DNA from: Luminiphilus sp.
GTDB lineage: Bacteria > Pseudomonadota > Gammaproteobacteria > Pseudomonadales > Halieaceae
Length of the DNA stretch: 31,065 bases
Assembly (NCBI GenBank): GCA_028117185.1
Contig: JAOHHD010000018.1
Coordinates: 1-31,065 of the forward strand
Reading direction: 5' to 3'
Position numbers and translations under genes: made by a program. A model generated the notes under the pieces. The model saw only the letters and a list, made by a program, of their open reading frames with translations, did no database searches and was not told the origin of the DNA. Below are positions 1 to 8,078 of the stretch, piece by piece. The stretch's first letter is position 1. The number at the start of each line of letters is the position of its first letter.

Positions 1-325
1 TGCGGAAGGCAGTGGTGAGAATGTTTTCTTGGTGCGCAATGGGGTTCTGTACACGCCAGAATTGACCTCTTGCCTAGAGGGCATCACACGCGACAGTATT
101 ATTCGTATCGCGGAAGATCAGGGTCTTACTGTGAGGGAAAAGCGTATTACCCGCGATGAAGTCTATGTTGCAGATGAGGCTTTTTTTACCGGTACGGCGG
201 CTGAGGTTGTCCCGATTGGTACCGGGGTTCGCGGGCCTATTACTGAAATCTTACAACGTATTTATCTCGAGTCAGTGCGCGGCGCGCAGGCAGACTATGC
301 TGACTGGCTGGCCCCTATCGCATAG
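1..325 (+). CDS. ilvE: Branched-chain amino acid aminotransferase, C-terminal part
   Basis: This is the 3' end of a PLP-dependent (fold type IV) aminotransferase that interconverts leucine, isoleucine and valine with their 2-oxo acids, using glutamate/2-oxoglutarate, in the cytoplasm. The reading frame is open from base 2, so the gene begins outside the window. Visible family signatures are GENVFLVRNG, LTSCLEGITRDSI and VADEAFFTGTAAEV, which match the C-terminal half of IlvE, including the GTAAE loop that contacts the cofactor phosphate. About 107 residues remain, roughly one third of a normal enzyme of about 305 residues. The protein ends in a TAG stop and is followed by a 122-base gap. D-amino-acid transaminase and aminodeoxychorismate lyase are related, but the EGITRDS motif favours IlvE. 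Confidence 0.93.
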   Translation, partial: AEGSGENVFLVRNGVLYTPELTSCLEGITRDSIIRIAEDQGLTVREKRITRDEVYVADEAFFTGTAAEVVPIGTGVRGPITEILQRIYLESVRGAQADYADWLAPIA

Positions 326-447
326 CGGGATTGCAGGATTAAAAAGGCACTGTGTGACGGTTGGCGAGGTGACGTAACGAAGGGCATTGGCGTGGAGAGG
401 TGCCTTAGCGCGCCTCAGCAGCAGTGTCCGGGTTGGTTGGAGATCAC

Positions 448-1257
448 ATGATGGAAACCTTGTCTTCGGGCATTCAATACCGGCATTGGCCGGCGCAAGA
501 GGCAAAAGCCTGCGTTTTGTTGATACATGGGTTGGCTGAGCATACGGGGCGGTACGAGCGTTTGGCTGCCTATTTTAACGCGAGAAACATCGCCGTCGTG
601 GGCCCTGATCATATTGGCCACGGTGCGTCGCCGGGTACTCGTGCCTATGTTGCCCAGTTCAGTGAGTATCTTGCTCCCCTCACCGAGTTGCGTGATGTAA
701 TCAGAGGTTGGTATCCGGATACGCCCACGTTTATGCTCGGGCACAGCATGGGCGGTTTAATTGCCGCGCACCTCCTGCTGCAGGATGCGCAGTCTTACCG
801 AGGCGCTATGCTCTCTGCCCCGGCCTTTGCCGCAGATGAGGCAGTGTCACCCGTAACGCTTTGGTTGGGCCGGCTGTTGCGCGCCGTCATGCCCAAAATA
901 GGCATGATGAGTTTAGAGGCGAACCAGATCAGTCGTGATCCGGCGGTCGTGGCCGATTATATTGCCGATCCTTTGGTTTATAACGGCAAAATCACCGCTG
1001 CGTTGGGGATGGAACTACTGAGTGCAATGGACGACGCCATCGTGGGCGCGCAGCACATTACTTTGCCGATCTACATTGCTCATGGGGAAGCAGATGTCAT
1101 GGCCATGCCCGATGGATCACGCGCCTTTTTTCAGGCATTGGGATCTCAAGATAAAACGCTGGATTGGTGGCCGGGCCTCTACCACGAGATTTTTAATGAA
1201 CCGGAGTCCGAGGCAGTCATGGCCCGATTTGCAGAGTGGCTAGAAGCGCATTTGTGA
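448..1257 (+). CDS. Alpha/beta hydrolase, monoacylglycerol-lipase-like (Hydrolase_4 / serine aminopeptidase S33 type)
   Basis: A cytoplasmic serine hydrolase of 269 residues, likely acting on lipid esters such as monoacylglycerols or lysophospholipids; the substrate is inferred from the family. The oxyanion-side motif LLIHGLAEHTGRY near residue 25 and the nucleophile elbow GHSMGG (Ser100) are typical of the monoacylglycerol lipase/PldB group. Asp216 (HGEADVM) and His246 (LYHEIFNE) complete a plausible triad. I chose the ATG at 448, which follows GGAG at 439-442 by 5 bases; a GTG at 424 would add eight residues and ATG 451 is also possible. Its TGA overlaps the GTG start of rfbD, so the two are probably translationally coupled, although no shared pathway is evident. 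No signal peptide is seen. Confidence 0.85.
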   Translation: MMETLSSGIQYRHWPAQEAKACVLLIHGLAEHTGRYERLAAYFNARNIAVVGPDHIGHGASPGTRAYVAQFSEYLAPLTELRDVIRGWYPDTPTFMLGHSMGGLIAAHLLLQDAQSYRGAMLSAPAFAADEAVSPVTLWLGRLLRAVMPKIGMMSLEANQISRDPAVVADYIADPLVYNGKITAALGMELLSAMDDAIVGAQHITLPIYIAHGEADVMAMPDGSRAFFQALGSQDKTLDWWPGLYHEIFNEPESEAVMARFAEWLEAHL

Positions 1258-2135
1258 GTGATTCGCGGGCACTGGTGTTGGGCGCGGGCGGTCAACTTGG
1301 GCAAGCGTGTGTGGCAGCAGCGCCATCGCAACTGCGTGTTAATGGGCTGACTCGAGTGCAATGTGATGTGACCGACGAAGGGGTTCTACGTGATTGTCTG
1401 CAACGCTTGTCACCCCAAATAATCATTAACGCCGCTGCCTACACAGCGGTGGATGCGGCAGAAGATGATCGCGACACTGCGCAGGCGCTCAATGCTCAAG
1501 CACCGCAACGATTAGCCACACTCTGTGCCGAACGGGGTATTCGCCTCGTGCACGTGTCGACTGATTTTGTGTTTGATGGCGCCGCAAGAACTCCTTACCT
1601 AACGACAGACAACCCTGCACCACTTGGGGTCTATGGCGAAACGAAATTACAGGGGGAGCAAGCAGTACTCGCCAGTGACGCGAGCCATGCGGTGGTGCGC
1701 ACGAGTTGGGTCTATGCCCCTCAAGGCAAGAATTTTATGCTCACGATGCTGCGACTCATGCGAGAGCGCGGCACGGTGGGCGTGGTCAGTGACCAAGTGG
1801 GAGCCCCTACGGCAGCAGCCAGCCTAGCTCATATTTGTTGGCGATTAGCCCAGGATGCTGAGGAGACTGGTCTTTTCCATTGGAGCGACGAGGGCGAAAT
1901 CAGCTGGTATGAATTTGCCTGTGCCATTCGCGACGAGGCGACGGCTATGGGGCTGTTAACGACCCCGGTCACGGTAGATTCGATTACCACAGCTGCCTTT
2001 CCGACTGCTGCCAAGCGGCCCGCTTACAGTGTACTGAATGCAAAACAGACGTGTGACAGACTCAATGTGGTGCAGCGACCTTGGCGCGATGCGTTGCGTG
2101 ACAATTTACGAGCCGTCAAGGCGAGGGAGTCTTAA
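1254..2135 (+). CDS. rfbD: dTDP-4-dehydrorhamnose reductase
   Basis: This enzyme performs the last step of dTDP-L-rhamnose synthesis: NAD(P)H-dependent reduction of dTDP-4-dehydro-L-rhamnose in the cytoplasm. The 293-residue protein is an extended SDR. It has a GAGGQLGQ nucleotide-binding loop at residues 10-17, STDFVFDG around 102-109, and YGETK with catalytic Tyr127 and Lys131. Length is normal for RmlD. The chosen start is GTG 1254, which overlaps the upstream hydrolase stop by 4 bases and puts the Rossmann motif at the usual distance from the N-terminus; GTG 1236 is an in-frame alternative. The next gene, rfbB, starts 4 bases downstream. No recognisable Shine-Dalgarno sequence precedes the start, which fits translational coupling. 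Confidence 0.93.
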   Translation: MSDSRALVLGAGGQLGQACVAAAPSQLRVNGLTRVQCDVTDEGVLRDCLQRLSPQIIINAAAYTAVDAAEDDRDTAQALNAQAPQRLATLCAERGIRLVHVSTDFVFDGAARTPYLTTDNPAPLGVYGETKLQGEQAVLASDASHAVVRTSWVYAPQGKNFMLTMLRLMRERGTVGVVSDQVGAPTAAASLAHICWRLAQDAEETGLFHWSDEGEISWYEFACAIRDEATAMGLLTTPVTVDSITTAAFPTAAKRPAYSVLNAKQTCDRLNVVQRPWRDALRDNLRAVKARES

Positions 2136-2139
2136 TATC

Positions 2140-3198
2140 GTGACACAATCTTTACTGGTGACAGGTGGCGCGGGGTTCATTGGTGTGAACTTTGTGAATC
2201 ACTGGACGCAGGCACATCCAGAGCACACTGTAGTCGTGCTCGATGCCCTCACCTATGCCGGCAACCGCGCCAGCTTAGCGCCCTTGGAACACAGTGGACG
2301 CATTCAATTTGTCGAGGGTGATATTTGTGACGCGGTACTCGTGGCGCGTGTGATGGCAGACTATGGTATCGACACTATCGTGCATTTTGCCGCAGAGAGT
2401 CATGTAGATCGATCGATCACGGGCCCCGACGAATTTATCCGCACCAATCTTCAGGGCACCCATGTCTTGCTTGCCGCTGCCCGCAACGCCTGGCTTTCGG
2501 GCTCGGGTTGCGAGCACCGTTTCCATCACGTTTCTACTGATGAGGTATACGGATCACTCACTGTCAGTGCCCCGCCTTTTACCGAAACGACGCGTTATGA
2601 GCCCAATTCACCGTATTCGGCGAGTAAGGCGGGCAGTGATCATATGGTGCGCGCTTATCATCATACCTATGGGTTGCAGGTCACCACGAGCAATTGCTCG
2701 AATAATTACGGGCCTTACCACTTCCCTGAAAAATTAATTCCGCTGTGTTTGACACGTATTGTAGATGGCGGCGTGCTGCCTATTTATGGTGATGGCACCA
2801 ATATTCGTGATTGGCTTTATGTCGAAGATCATGCCCGGGGCATTGCAGCGGTGCTTCAGGGCGGTATTCCAGGGGAGGTCTATAACATTGGTGGTCAAAA
2901 TGAATGGGCCAATCTCGATATTGTGAGATTGCTGTGCCAGGTGCTAGATCAGCGCTTTGCGGCGGACGCTACGTTGGCCGGACGATTTCCCAACGCACCT
3001 CCGGCACGGGGCGTGCCCAGCGAGAGCCTGATTGAATTTGTGACGGATCGTGCCGGCCATGATTGGCGTTATGCGATTGACGCATCAAAAATTGAAGCTG
3101 AGCTGGGCTTTGTACCTGAAGAGACTTTTGAAACCGGACTCAGTAAAACGGTCGACTGGTATTTGGAAAATGAGGGTTGGTGGCGGCCACTGCTGTAG
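2140..3198 (+). CDS. rfbB: dTDP-glucose 4,6-dehydratase
   Basis: The second enzyme of dTDP-L-rhamnose synthesis, converting dTDP-glucose to dTDP-4-dehydro-6-deoxyglucose with bound NAD+. The 352-residue protein is an extended SDR of standard length. It carries GGAGFIG at 9-15, the STDEVYG segment with Thr133, Asp134 and Glu135, and YSASK with Tyr159 and Lys163. NNYGPYHFPEKLIP and YGDGTNIRDWLYVEDHA are further RmlB hallmarks. The frame stays open upstream inside rfbD, but the GTG at 2140 is the credible start: GAGGGAG (2123-2129) sits 10 bases before it and it gives the family N-terminus. It is the second gene of a rfbD-rfbB pair and converges with rfbC across a 177-base gap. The product also feeds other 6-deoxysugars. 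Confidence 0.95.
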   Translation: MTQSLLVTGGAGFIGVNFVNHWTQAHPEHTVVVLDALTYAGNRASLAPLEHSGRIQFVEGDICDAVLVARVMADYGIDTIVHFAAESHVDRSITGPDEFIRTNLQGTHVLLAAARNAWLSGSGCEHRFHHVSTDEVYGSLTVSAPPFTETTRYEPNSPYSASKAGSDHMVRAYHHTYGLQVTTSNCSNNYGPYHFPEKLIPLCLTRIVDGGVLPIYGDGTNIRDWLYVEDHARGIAAVLQGGIPGEVYNIGGQNEWANLDIVRLLCQVLDQRFAADATLAGRFPNAPPARGVPSESLIEFVTDRAGHDWRYAIDASKIEAELGFVPEETFETGLSKTVDWYLENEGWWRPLL

Positions 3199-3293
3199 CG
3201 TTCGCGTTTGAGCCACTGCAATAGTGCGGCGTTTAAACGTGCTGCACGAGATAGCGTGGCTGTCGATAGGGGTGCGATGCAGAAGCCGCGATG

Positions 3294-3338
3294 AAAAAGC
3301 CCCACTGAATGCACTATCAGCAGCGCCACATTTGGGCT
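3294..3338 (-). terminator. Possible rho-independent terminator after rfbC
   Basis: Read on the minus strand, AGCCC (3334-3338) can pair with GGGCT just before a run of five T (3294-3298), about 40 bases past the rfbC stop. The loop is long (over 30 bases) and the stem is short, so the assignment is weak. The rest of the rfbB/rfbC gap (3199-3375) holds no gene I can support. Confidence 0.25.
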
Positions 3339-3375
3339 GAGGGTGTTCATGCTGTGCTAATAAAGATGGGTGGGG

Positions 3376-3945
3376 TTATGACTGACAGAGCCCTAAATTG
3401 CTGAACAAAGGCACGTCTTCCCAGCGAATACCGCGGCAGTCCTTCTCTGACACTTGCGGCAAGGTTCCGCTCAGAATAGGCCAATCGATACCAACGGTCG
3501 GGTCATCCCAGGCCAGGGTGATTTCGCTGGCTGGGTGATAGTAGTCGGTGCACTTGTACAAAAAGTCGGCGCTATCACTTAAAACATAAAAACCGTGAGC
3601 ACAGCCTGGTGGCACCCAGAGCTGTTCGTGCTTTTCTGCCGTAAGGGTCATGCCATACCACTGTCCGCAACTTGGTGAGTCGGCGCGGCAATCGACGATC
3701 ACATCAAAGACCTCGCCTGAGGTCACCCTGACCAGTTTTCCTTGAGGCTGTGTCGCTTGGAAATGCAGTCCGCGCAAGATCCCGCGTGAAGACCGGCTGT
3801 GGTTATCTTGAACAAATGGCTGATCAATGCCGGCCTCGGCATACCGATCGGCGCGCCACGTCTCAAGAAAGAATCCACGGGAATCACCATGGACGGCAGG
3901 GCGCAGCAAGGTAGCGCCGGCTATCGGTGTTTGTTCAATCTCCAT
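3376..3945 (-). CDS. rfbC: dTDP-4-dehydrorhamnose 3,5-epimerase
   Basis: The cupin-fold epimerase that inverts C3 and C5 of dTDP-4-dehydro-6-deoxyglucose, the third step to dTDP-L-rhamnose. The 189-residue protein shows [20 protein letters not shown] with the expected catalytic base His61, and [11 protein letters not shown] with the expected catalytic Tyr130. [14 protein letters not shown] is the cupin histidine strand. Length matches RmlC (about 180-190). Its ATG lies inside the last codons of rfbA (11-base overlap), so rfbA-rfbC form a coupled operon that converges on rfbD-rfbB. A shorter dTDP-4-keto-6-deoxyglucose epimerase of another pathway is possible in principle, but the complete rfb set makes RmlC nearly certain. 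Confidence 0.95.
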   Translation of the reverse strand: MEIEQTPIAGATLLRPAVHGDSRGFFLETWRADRYAEAGIDQPFVQDNHSRSSRGILRGLHFQATQPQGKLVRVTSGEVFDVIVDCRADSPSCGQWYGMTLTAEKHEQLWVPPGCAHGFYVLSDSADFLYKCTDYYHPASEITLAWDDPTVGIDWPILSGTLPQVSEKDCRGIRWEDVPLFSNLGLCQS

Positions 3946-4843
3946 CGAAGATCAATTCACCGTCATTCACGAGTCTTTCTAAATAAACGCCATAACCGCT
4001 TTTGGTCAGTGGTGCGGCTAATGCCAGCACTTGCTCGGCATCAATGTAGCCTAGCCGATAGGCGATTTCCTCTAAGCAAGCGACCTTAAGGCCCTGCCGT
4101 TCTTCAATCACGCGGATGAAGTTGCCTGCATCAAGCAGTGATTGGTGCGTGCCGGTATCGAGCCACGCCATGCCTTGTCCCATTACTTCGACTTGTAACG
4201 TACCAGTTGCGAGATAGTGGCGATTAATATCGGTAATTTCGAGCTCACCGCGCGCAGAGGGACGGATACCCTTGGCGACTGAAACCACGTCGTTATTATA
4301 GAAATACAAGCCGGTGACGGCATAGTGTGAGCGCGGCTGGTCTGGTTTTTCTTCAATCCCAACGGCACACCCTTCAGCATCAAATTCGATCACGCCATAG
4401 CGCTCTGGGTCATTGACATAGTAGGCAAACACCGAGGCTTCGTCATTGCGTTGCGCGGCGCGTCTCAGTTTGGTCGTGAGGCCGGCACCGTAAAAAATGT
4501 TATCGCCCAGAATTAAACAGACTGGTGCGTCACCAATAAAGTTTTCCCCGAGCAAAAAAGCTTGTGCCAAGCCGTCTGGGCTGGGTTGGAGCGTGTATTG
4601 AATATTGATACCCCATTGGCGGCCATCCCCTAATAGATCGGCATAGGCCAACTGATCTTGCGGGGTGGTAATGATCAGGACATCCCGAATACCCGATTGC
4701 ATCAGGGTGGCAAGCGGGTAGTAGATCATGGGTTTGTCATAGACCGGCATCAGCTGCTTGCTGACGGTGGTTGTTAAGGGATGCAGCCGAGTGCCTGAGC
4801 CACCGGCAAGGATGATGCCCTTATAGTGAGTCGATAGCGACAT
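3935..4843 (-). CDS. rfbA: Glucose-1-phosphate thymidylyltransferase
   Basis: Catalyses glucose-1-phosphate + dTTP to dTDP-glucose + PPi, the entry step to dTDP-rhamnose. The 302-residue protein has the nucleotidyltransferase signature [14 protein letters not shown] (GGSGTR at 14-19), followed by [26 protein letters not shown] and GVIEFD. Length is that of RmlA (about 290-300). It is first in a minus-strand pair with rfbC. The family is commonly feedback-inhibited by dTDP-rhamnose; that is family knowledge, not visible here. The upstream 190-base region shared with the divergent glycosyltransferase contains five TGGCAG hexamers that may be regulatory. Confidence 0.95.
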   Translation of the reverse strand: MSLSTHYKGIILAGGSGTRLHPLTTTVSKQLMPVYDKPMIYYPLATLMQSGIRDVLIITTPQDQLAYADLLGDGRQWGINIQYTLQPSPDGLAQAFLLGENFIGDAPVCLILGDNIFYGAGLTTKLRRAAQRNDEASVFAYYVNDPERYGVIEFDAEGCAVGIEEKPDQPRSHYAVTGLYFYNNDVVSVAKGIRPSARGELEITDINRHYLATGTLQVEVMGQGMAWLDTGTHQSLLDAGNFIRVIEERQGLKVACLEEIAYRLGYIDAEQVLALAAPLTKSGYGVYLERLVNDGELIFDGD

Positions 4844-4866
4844 AGAGGTCTCACTTGAAAGCAGGC

Positions 4867-4967
4867 TGGCAGTCTACAACCCGGTGGCAGGCTTGGCGAG
4901 TGGGCGATACACTCAGCGCCGCTGTACTTTGACGCTGCCACCCAATATTATGGCAGATAAACTGCCA
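4867..4967. promoter_or_regulatory. Five TGGCAG hexamers in the rfbA/glycosyltransferase divergent region
   Basis: TGGCAG occurs on + at 4867-4872, 4885-4890 and 4951-4956, and its reverse complement CTGCCA at 4935-4940 and 4962-4967. The last three can form two mutually exclusive hairpins: 4935-4940 with 4951-4956 (10-base loop), or 4951-4956 with 4962-4967 (loop ATAAA). Chance would give about 0.05 copies in 100 bases on both strands at even base composition. The position between two divergent genes suggests an operator or a leader structure; neither is shown. I could not pick out clear -35/-10 elements. Confidence 0.4.
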
Positions 4968-5033
4968 TTAGTTGTTGCGACCCTGGAGTAATTCATTAAC
5001 GCGCCGATTCACACGCCCCATCCTGCGCAGACT

Positions 5034-6281
5034 ATGCTGGATCAGCGCTCTGGGCGTGCGCTCCGCATTGCGCTCTTAGGTTATCGATCTGCCCCTTTTT
5101 CGGGCGGGCAGGGCGTTTATCTGCGCTACCTCAGTCAAGCGCTTATGGCCCTGGGTCACGAGGTGACGGTGATTTCGGGGCCGCCTTACCCTGACCTCGT
5201 CGACACCGTCAGGCTGGTTAAATTACCGAGTCTTGATCTCTACGCCCGAGACCTAGGGAGCGTGACTCGACGTGAATTGCGCGACCCCTTGAATCGACGA
5301 GAGTGGGTTAGCAAGTTAAGCGGTGGTTTCGCCGAGCCTTGGACTTTTGGCGAACGCGTGCGCGATTGGTTACTCGGCCACGCTCAGGACTTCGATGTCA
5401 TACACGATAACCAGACGCTCGCAGATGGCATTCTTGACTTACAACAGGCGGGTCTACCCGTCGTGACAACGATACACCATCCTATTAGCCGTGATTTGAG
5501 CGTGGCTCTGGCCGATGCATCACGCTGGAGTACGCGGTTATTGGTTCGTCGCTGGCACTCTTTTCTAACGATGCAGGCGCGAGTGGCCGCGCAACTGAAT
5601 CATATTGTGACCGTGTCGAGTGCGTCGGCGGCCGATATCGCCACCGACTTTGGTGTGTTGCCCAGTGCGATAAACGTCATACCCAATGGGGTCGACACTG
5701 AGTTGTTTCGAGCATTGCCGACGGTCACCAGAAAACCTGCTCAGTTGATCGCGACGGCGTCTGCTGATGCTCCCTTAAAGGGTTTGGCTGTGTTGCTGCA
5801 AGCTTTCAAAATACTGAGCACCGACCGACCGGGACTGCAGTTGATTTTAATTGCCTCACCGAAGCCCGGCGGCGCGACCGAGGCGCTGATCAGTCAGCTC
5901 CAACTCGGTGACCGCATTCACTTTGTCGGCGGCGCTTCCCATGCTGATATCGTTCGGTTTTACGCAGAGAGCACAGTGGCAGTGGTTCCATCACTTTACG
6001 AGGGGTTTGGTTTGCCGGCTGTCGAAGCGATGGCATCGGGTATTCCGCTGGTATCGAGTGATGGTGGTGCCCTGGCCGAGGTGGTAGGGGATGGCGGACT
6101 ACTGGTGCCTGCCGGCGATGCCAAAGCGCTTGCTGAGGCTGTCGATGCGGTGTTGTCTGATGTCGACCTAGCCGCCGATCTGGCGACTCGCGGGCAGCAA
6201 CGCGCGCACCACTATTTCTCTTGGCCGGTTTGTGCGCGATTGATGGTCGAGCAATATCAGCGATGCATTGATCTATGCTGA
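5034..6281 (+). CDS. GT4-family glycosyltransferase (GT-B fold)
   Basis: A retaining nucleotide-sugar-dependent glycosyltransferase of 415 residues, cytoplasmic or peripheral at the inner membrane. The N-terminal GT-B domain begins LRIALLGYRSAPFSGGQGVY, where the glycine-rich loop is typical of GT4. INVIPNGVDTELF links to the C-terminal domain, which carries the EX7E motif in EGFGLPAVEAMASGIP (Glu323 and Glu331) and a GGLLVPAGD segment. Donor and acceptor cannot be read from sequence. The ATG at 5034 has a poor ribosome site; the frame is open back to 4992 without another ATG, GTG or TTG. It overlaps the following methyltransferase by 7 bases and starts a tightly coupled three-gene + operon. 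No membrane segment or signal peptide is seen. Confidence 0.85.
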   Translation: MLDQRSGRALRIALLGYRSAPFSGGQGVYLRYLSQALMALGHEVTVISGPPYPDLVDTVRLVKLPSLDLYARDLGSVTRRELRDPLNRREWVSKLSGGFAEPWTFGERVRDWLLGHAQDFDVIHDNQTLADGILDLQQAGLPVVTTIHHPISRDLSVALADASRWSTRLLVRRWHSFLTMQARVAAQLNHIVTVSSASAADIATDFGVLPSAINVIPNGVDTELFRALPTVTRKPAQLIATASADAPLKGLAVLLQAFKILSTDRPGLQLILIASPKPGGATEALISQLQLGDRIHFVGGASHADIVRFYAESTVAVVPSLYEGFGLPAVEAMASGIPLVSSDGGALAEVVGDGGLLVPAGDAKALAEAVDAVLSDVDLAADLATRGQQRAHHYFSWPVCARLMVEQYQRCIDLC

Positions 6282-6982
6282 CGCTGGATTTAGCCACCTT
6301 AGCGTTGGAGCCGGGTGACCTGTTCTTGGACATTGGTTGTGGTGAGGGTCGACATTCGTTGGCCGCTTATTGTTTGCCCGGTGTTCATGCGGTGGGTATC
6401 GACCTCTCCTCAAAGTCGCTAGCGACGGCTACCGAACGAACGGCCGACATGCAGTGTCATGCCCCTCAGGGCGAGATTGGATTTGGTGTGGGCGATGCGA
6501 CGCGGTTACCCATCGCTGATCATACCGTGGATGTCGTGATTGCCAGCGAGATTTTAGAGCATATTCCTAATTACATATTGGTGTTAGAGGAGGCCATGCG
6601 GGTCTTAAAGCCGGGCGGAAAAATGGGGATTAGTGTGCCGCGCCAGTGGCCAGAGTGGGTTTGTTGGTGGCTGAGTGAGGGCTATCGAACGACTCCCGGT
6701 GGGCATATTCGCATTTTCGACGCGACGCATCTTCGTCGTGAGGTAGAGCGTTTAGGTTTCGTTTGCAATGGTCGGGACAGTGCCCACGCCTTACACGTGC
6801 CTTACTGGTGGTTAAAGTGCCTGTTTTGGCGACGAGAGAGAGAACCCTGGTTGGTGAAGGCCTATCATCGACTCCTCGTTTGGGACTTGATGAAAAGGCC
6901 ATGGCTGACCCGCGCGATCGACGCATCACTTAATCCGTTCATGGGTAAAAGCATCATCTTGTATTTTACTAAGCCGGCATGA
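6275..6982 (+). CDS. Class I SAM-dependent methyltransferase (Methyltransf_11-like)
   Basis: A 235-residue Rossmann-fold methyltransferase. Motif I is LFLDIGCGEGRH (residues 17-27), followed by an acidic strand-2 end (VGIDLS), GVGDATRLPIADHTVDVV, ASEILEHI and LKPGGKMGISVP, all standard for small-molecule or lipid methyltransferases of the UbiE/COQ5 type. The C-terminal third is rich in Trp and basic residues (VPYWWLKCLFWRRERE), which could dock to a membrane or a hydrophobic substrate; that is inference. Its start overlaps the glycosyltransferase stop by 7 bases and its stop overlaps the next start as ATGA, so the three genes are probably co-translated and act on one product. The target is unknown. 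Confidence 0.8.
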   Translation: MLTLDLATLALEPGDLFLDIGCGEGRHSLAAYCLPGVHAVGIDLSSKSLATATERTADMQCHAPQGEIGFGVGDATRLPIADHTVDVVIASEILEHIPNYILVLEEAMRVLKPGGKMGISVPRQWPEWVCWWLSEGYRTTPGGHIRIFDATHLRREVERLGFVCNGRDSAHALHVPYWWLKCLFWRREREPWLVKAYHRLLVWDLMKRPWLTRAIDASLNPFMGKSIILYFTKPA

Positions 6983-8070
6983 TGACGGAGCGACCTGCGC
7001 AGACCATGCGATTGAGCGTCGGCTCATATCCTGATAACTGGTTGCGGCCAACGGTCGATTTTATTCTGAATACCCAAAGGCCATCAGGCGAAATACCGTG
7101 GTTCGAAGGAGGGCACACTGACCCATGGGACCATACCGAGGCTGCTATGGCGCTCAGTATTGCCGGTGAAATCAATGCGGCAGAGCGCGCTTATCAGTGG
7201 TTGTCAGACACCCAACTTGTCGATGGCAGCTGGTGGGCGTGTTACCGCGCGGGGCAGCCCGATCGATCAGTGGAGCGACGAGAAACCAATTACGTGGCCT
7301 ATATCGCGACAGGCGTTTGGCATCATTTTCTGATTGCGCGAGATTCACGATTCCTCGAGCAATTGTTTCCCGTCGTTGCTCGCGCATTGGCGTTTGTATT
7401 GCGTTATCAGGGCCCAGAAGGTGAGATTGATTGGGCCGTTGATGGCACAGGTGCGCCATTGGGCGACGCATTGGTGACAGGCTGCAGCTCTATTTATAAA
7501 TCGCTGGAGTGCGGCATATTAATCGCTGACCAACTGGGCCAAAAAAAAGATCATTGGGAGCGGGCGCGTTTACGACTTGGCGAGGCATTACGACATAAGC
7601 CGGCACGCTTCGATCGCACTTGGGAGAGCAAGTCTCGTTATGCGATGGATTGGTTTTATCCCATTCTAACCGGTGTGGTGGAAGGTGAAGCGGCGCGACA
7701 GCGATTGAGTCGTCGTTGGTCAGAATTTGTTGAGCCCGGCATCGGTTGTCGCTGTGAAAATCATCAGCCCTGGGCCACCGTCGCAGAATCTTGCGAGTTG
7801 ACCTTGGCGCTATTGGCAGCGGGGCAGCGAGAACAGGCAGCTGAATTGTTCAGTTGGTTGGCGCAGTGGCGAGATGATGATGGTGCATGGTGGACCGGAT
7901 ATCAGTTTGCTGAGCGGACGCTTTGGCCATTGGAAAAGCCGACTTGGACCGCGGGCGCCGTGCTATTGGCAGCGGACGCACTGACTGAGCGAACCGGCGC
8001 CTGTCGCTTATTTACGTGTTCGGCCTTAGCTGATCCGCTAGATATACCGGCGTTGGAGGCGGGGGTCTAG
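6979..8070 (+). CDS. Alpha/alpha-toroid protein, prenyltransferase/squalene-cyclase-like, function unknown
   Basis: A 363-residue soluble protein built of helical repeats with the aromatic-glycine signature of the terpenoid cyclase/prenyltransferase alpha/alpha toroid: VDGSWWACY near residue 80 and DDDGAWWTGY near 295, plus GEIPWFEGG near 38 and GEIDWAVDG near 155. These resemble degenerate QW motifs. I see neither the DXDD acid motif of squalene-hopene cyclases nor a DDXXD motif, so classical cyclase chemistry is doubtful; it may bind a polyprenyl or other hydrophobic chain, or be a glycan-active six-hairpin-like enzyme. The ATG at 6979 overlaps the methyltransferase stop (ATGA). The gene ends 8 bases before the convergent methyltransferase. 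Database labels such as 'prenyltransferase' would rest on fold only. Confidence 0.65.
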   Translation: MMTERPAQTMRLSVGSYPDNWLRPTVDFILNTQRPSGEIPWFEGGHTDPWDHTEAAMALSIAGEINAAERAYQWLSDTQLVDGSWWACYRAGQPDRSVERRETNYVAYIATGVWHHFLIARDSRFLEQLFPVVARALAFVLRYQGPEGEIDWAVDGTGAPLGDALVTGCSSIYKSLECGILIADQLGQKKDHWERARLRLGEALRHKPARFDRTWESKSRYAMDWFYPILTGVVEGEAARQRLSRRWSEFVEPGIGCRCENHQPWATVAESCELTLALLAAGQREQAAELFSWLAQWRDDDGAWWTGYQFAERTLWPLEKPTWTAGAVLLAADALTERTGACRLFTCSALADPLDIPALEAGV

Positions 8071-8078
8071 TGAGTGCG

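Noticed and set aside
344..406. Inverted repeat AAGGCAC (344-350) / GTGCCTT (400-406) after ilvE
   Set aside because: Only 7 bases with a loop near 50 and no T-run; too weak for a terminator.
3069..3350. 93-residue minus-strand frame across the rfbB end and rfbB/rfbC gap
   Set aside because: Overlaps the well-supported rfbB 3' end, no recognisable domain, no convincing ribosome site.
5890..6333. 147-residue minus-strand frame opposite the glycosyltransferase C-terminus
   Set aside because: Antisense to a conserved EX7E-containing domain; Pro/Arg/His-rich translation typical of a shadow frame.
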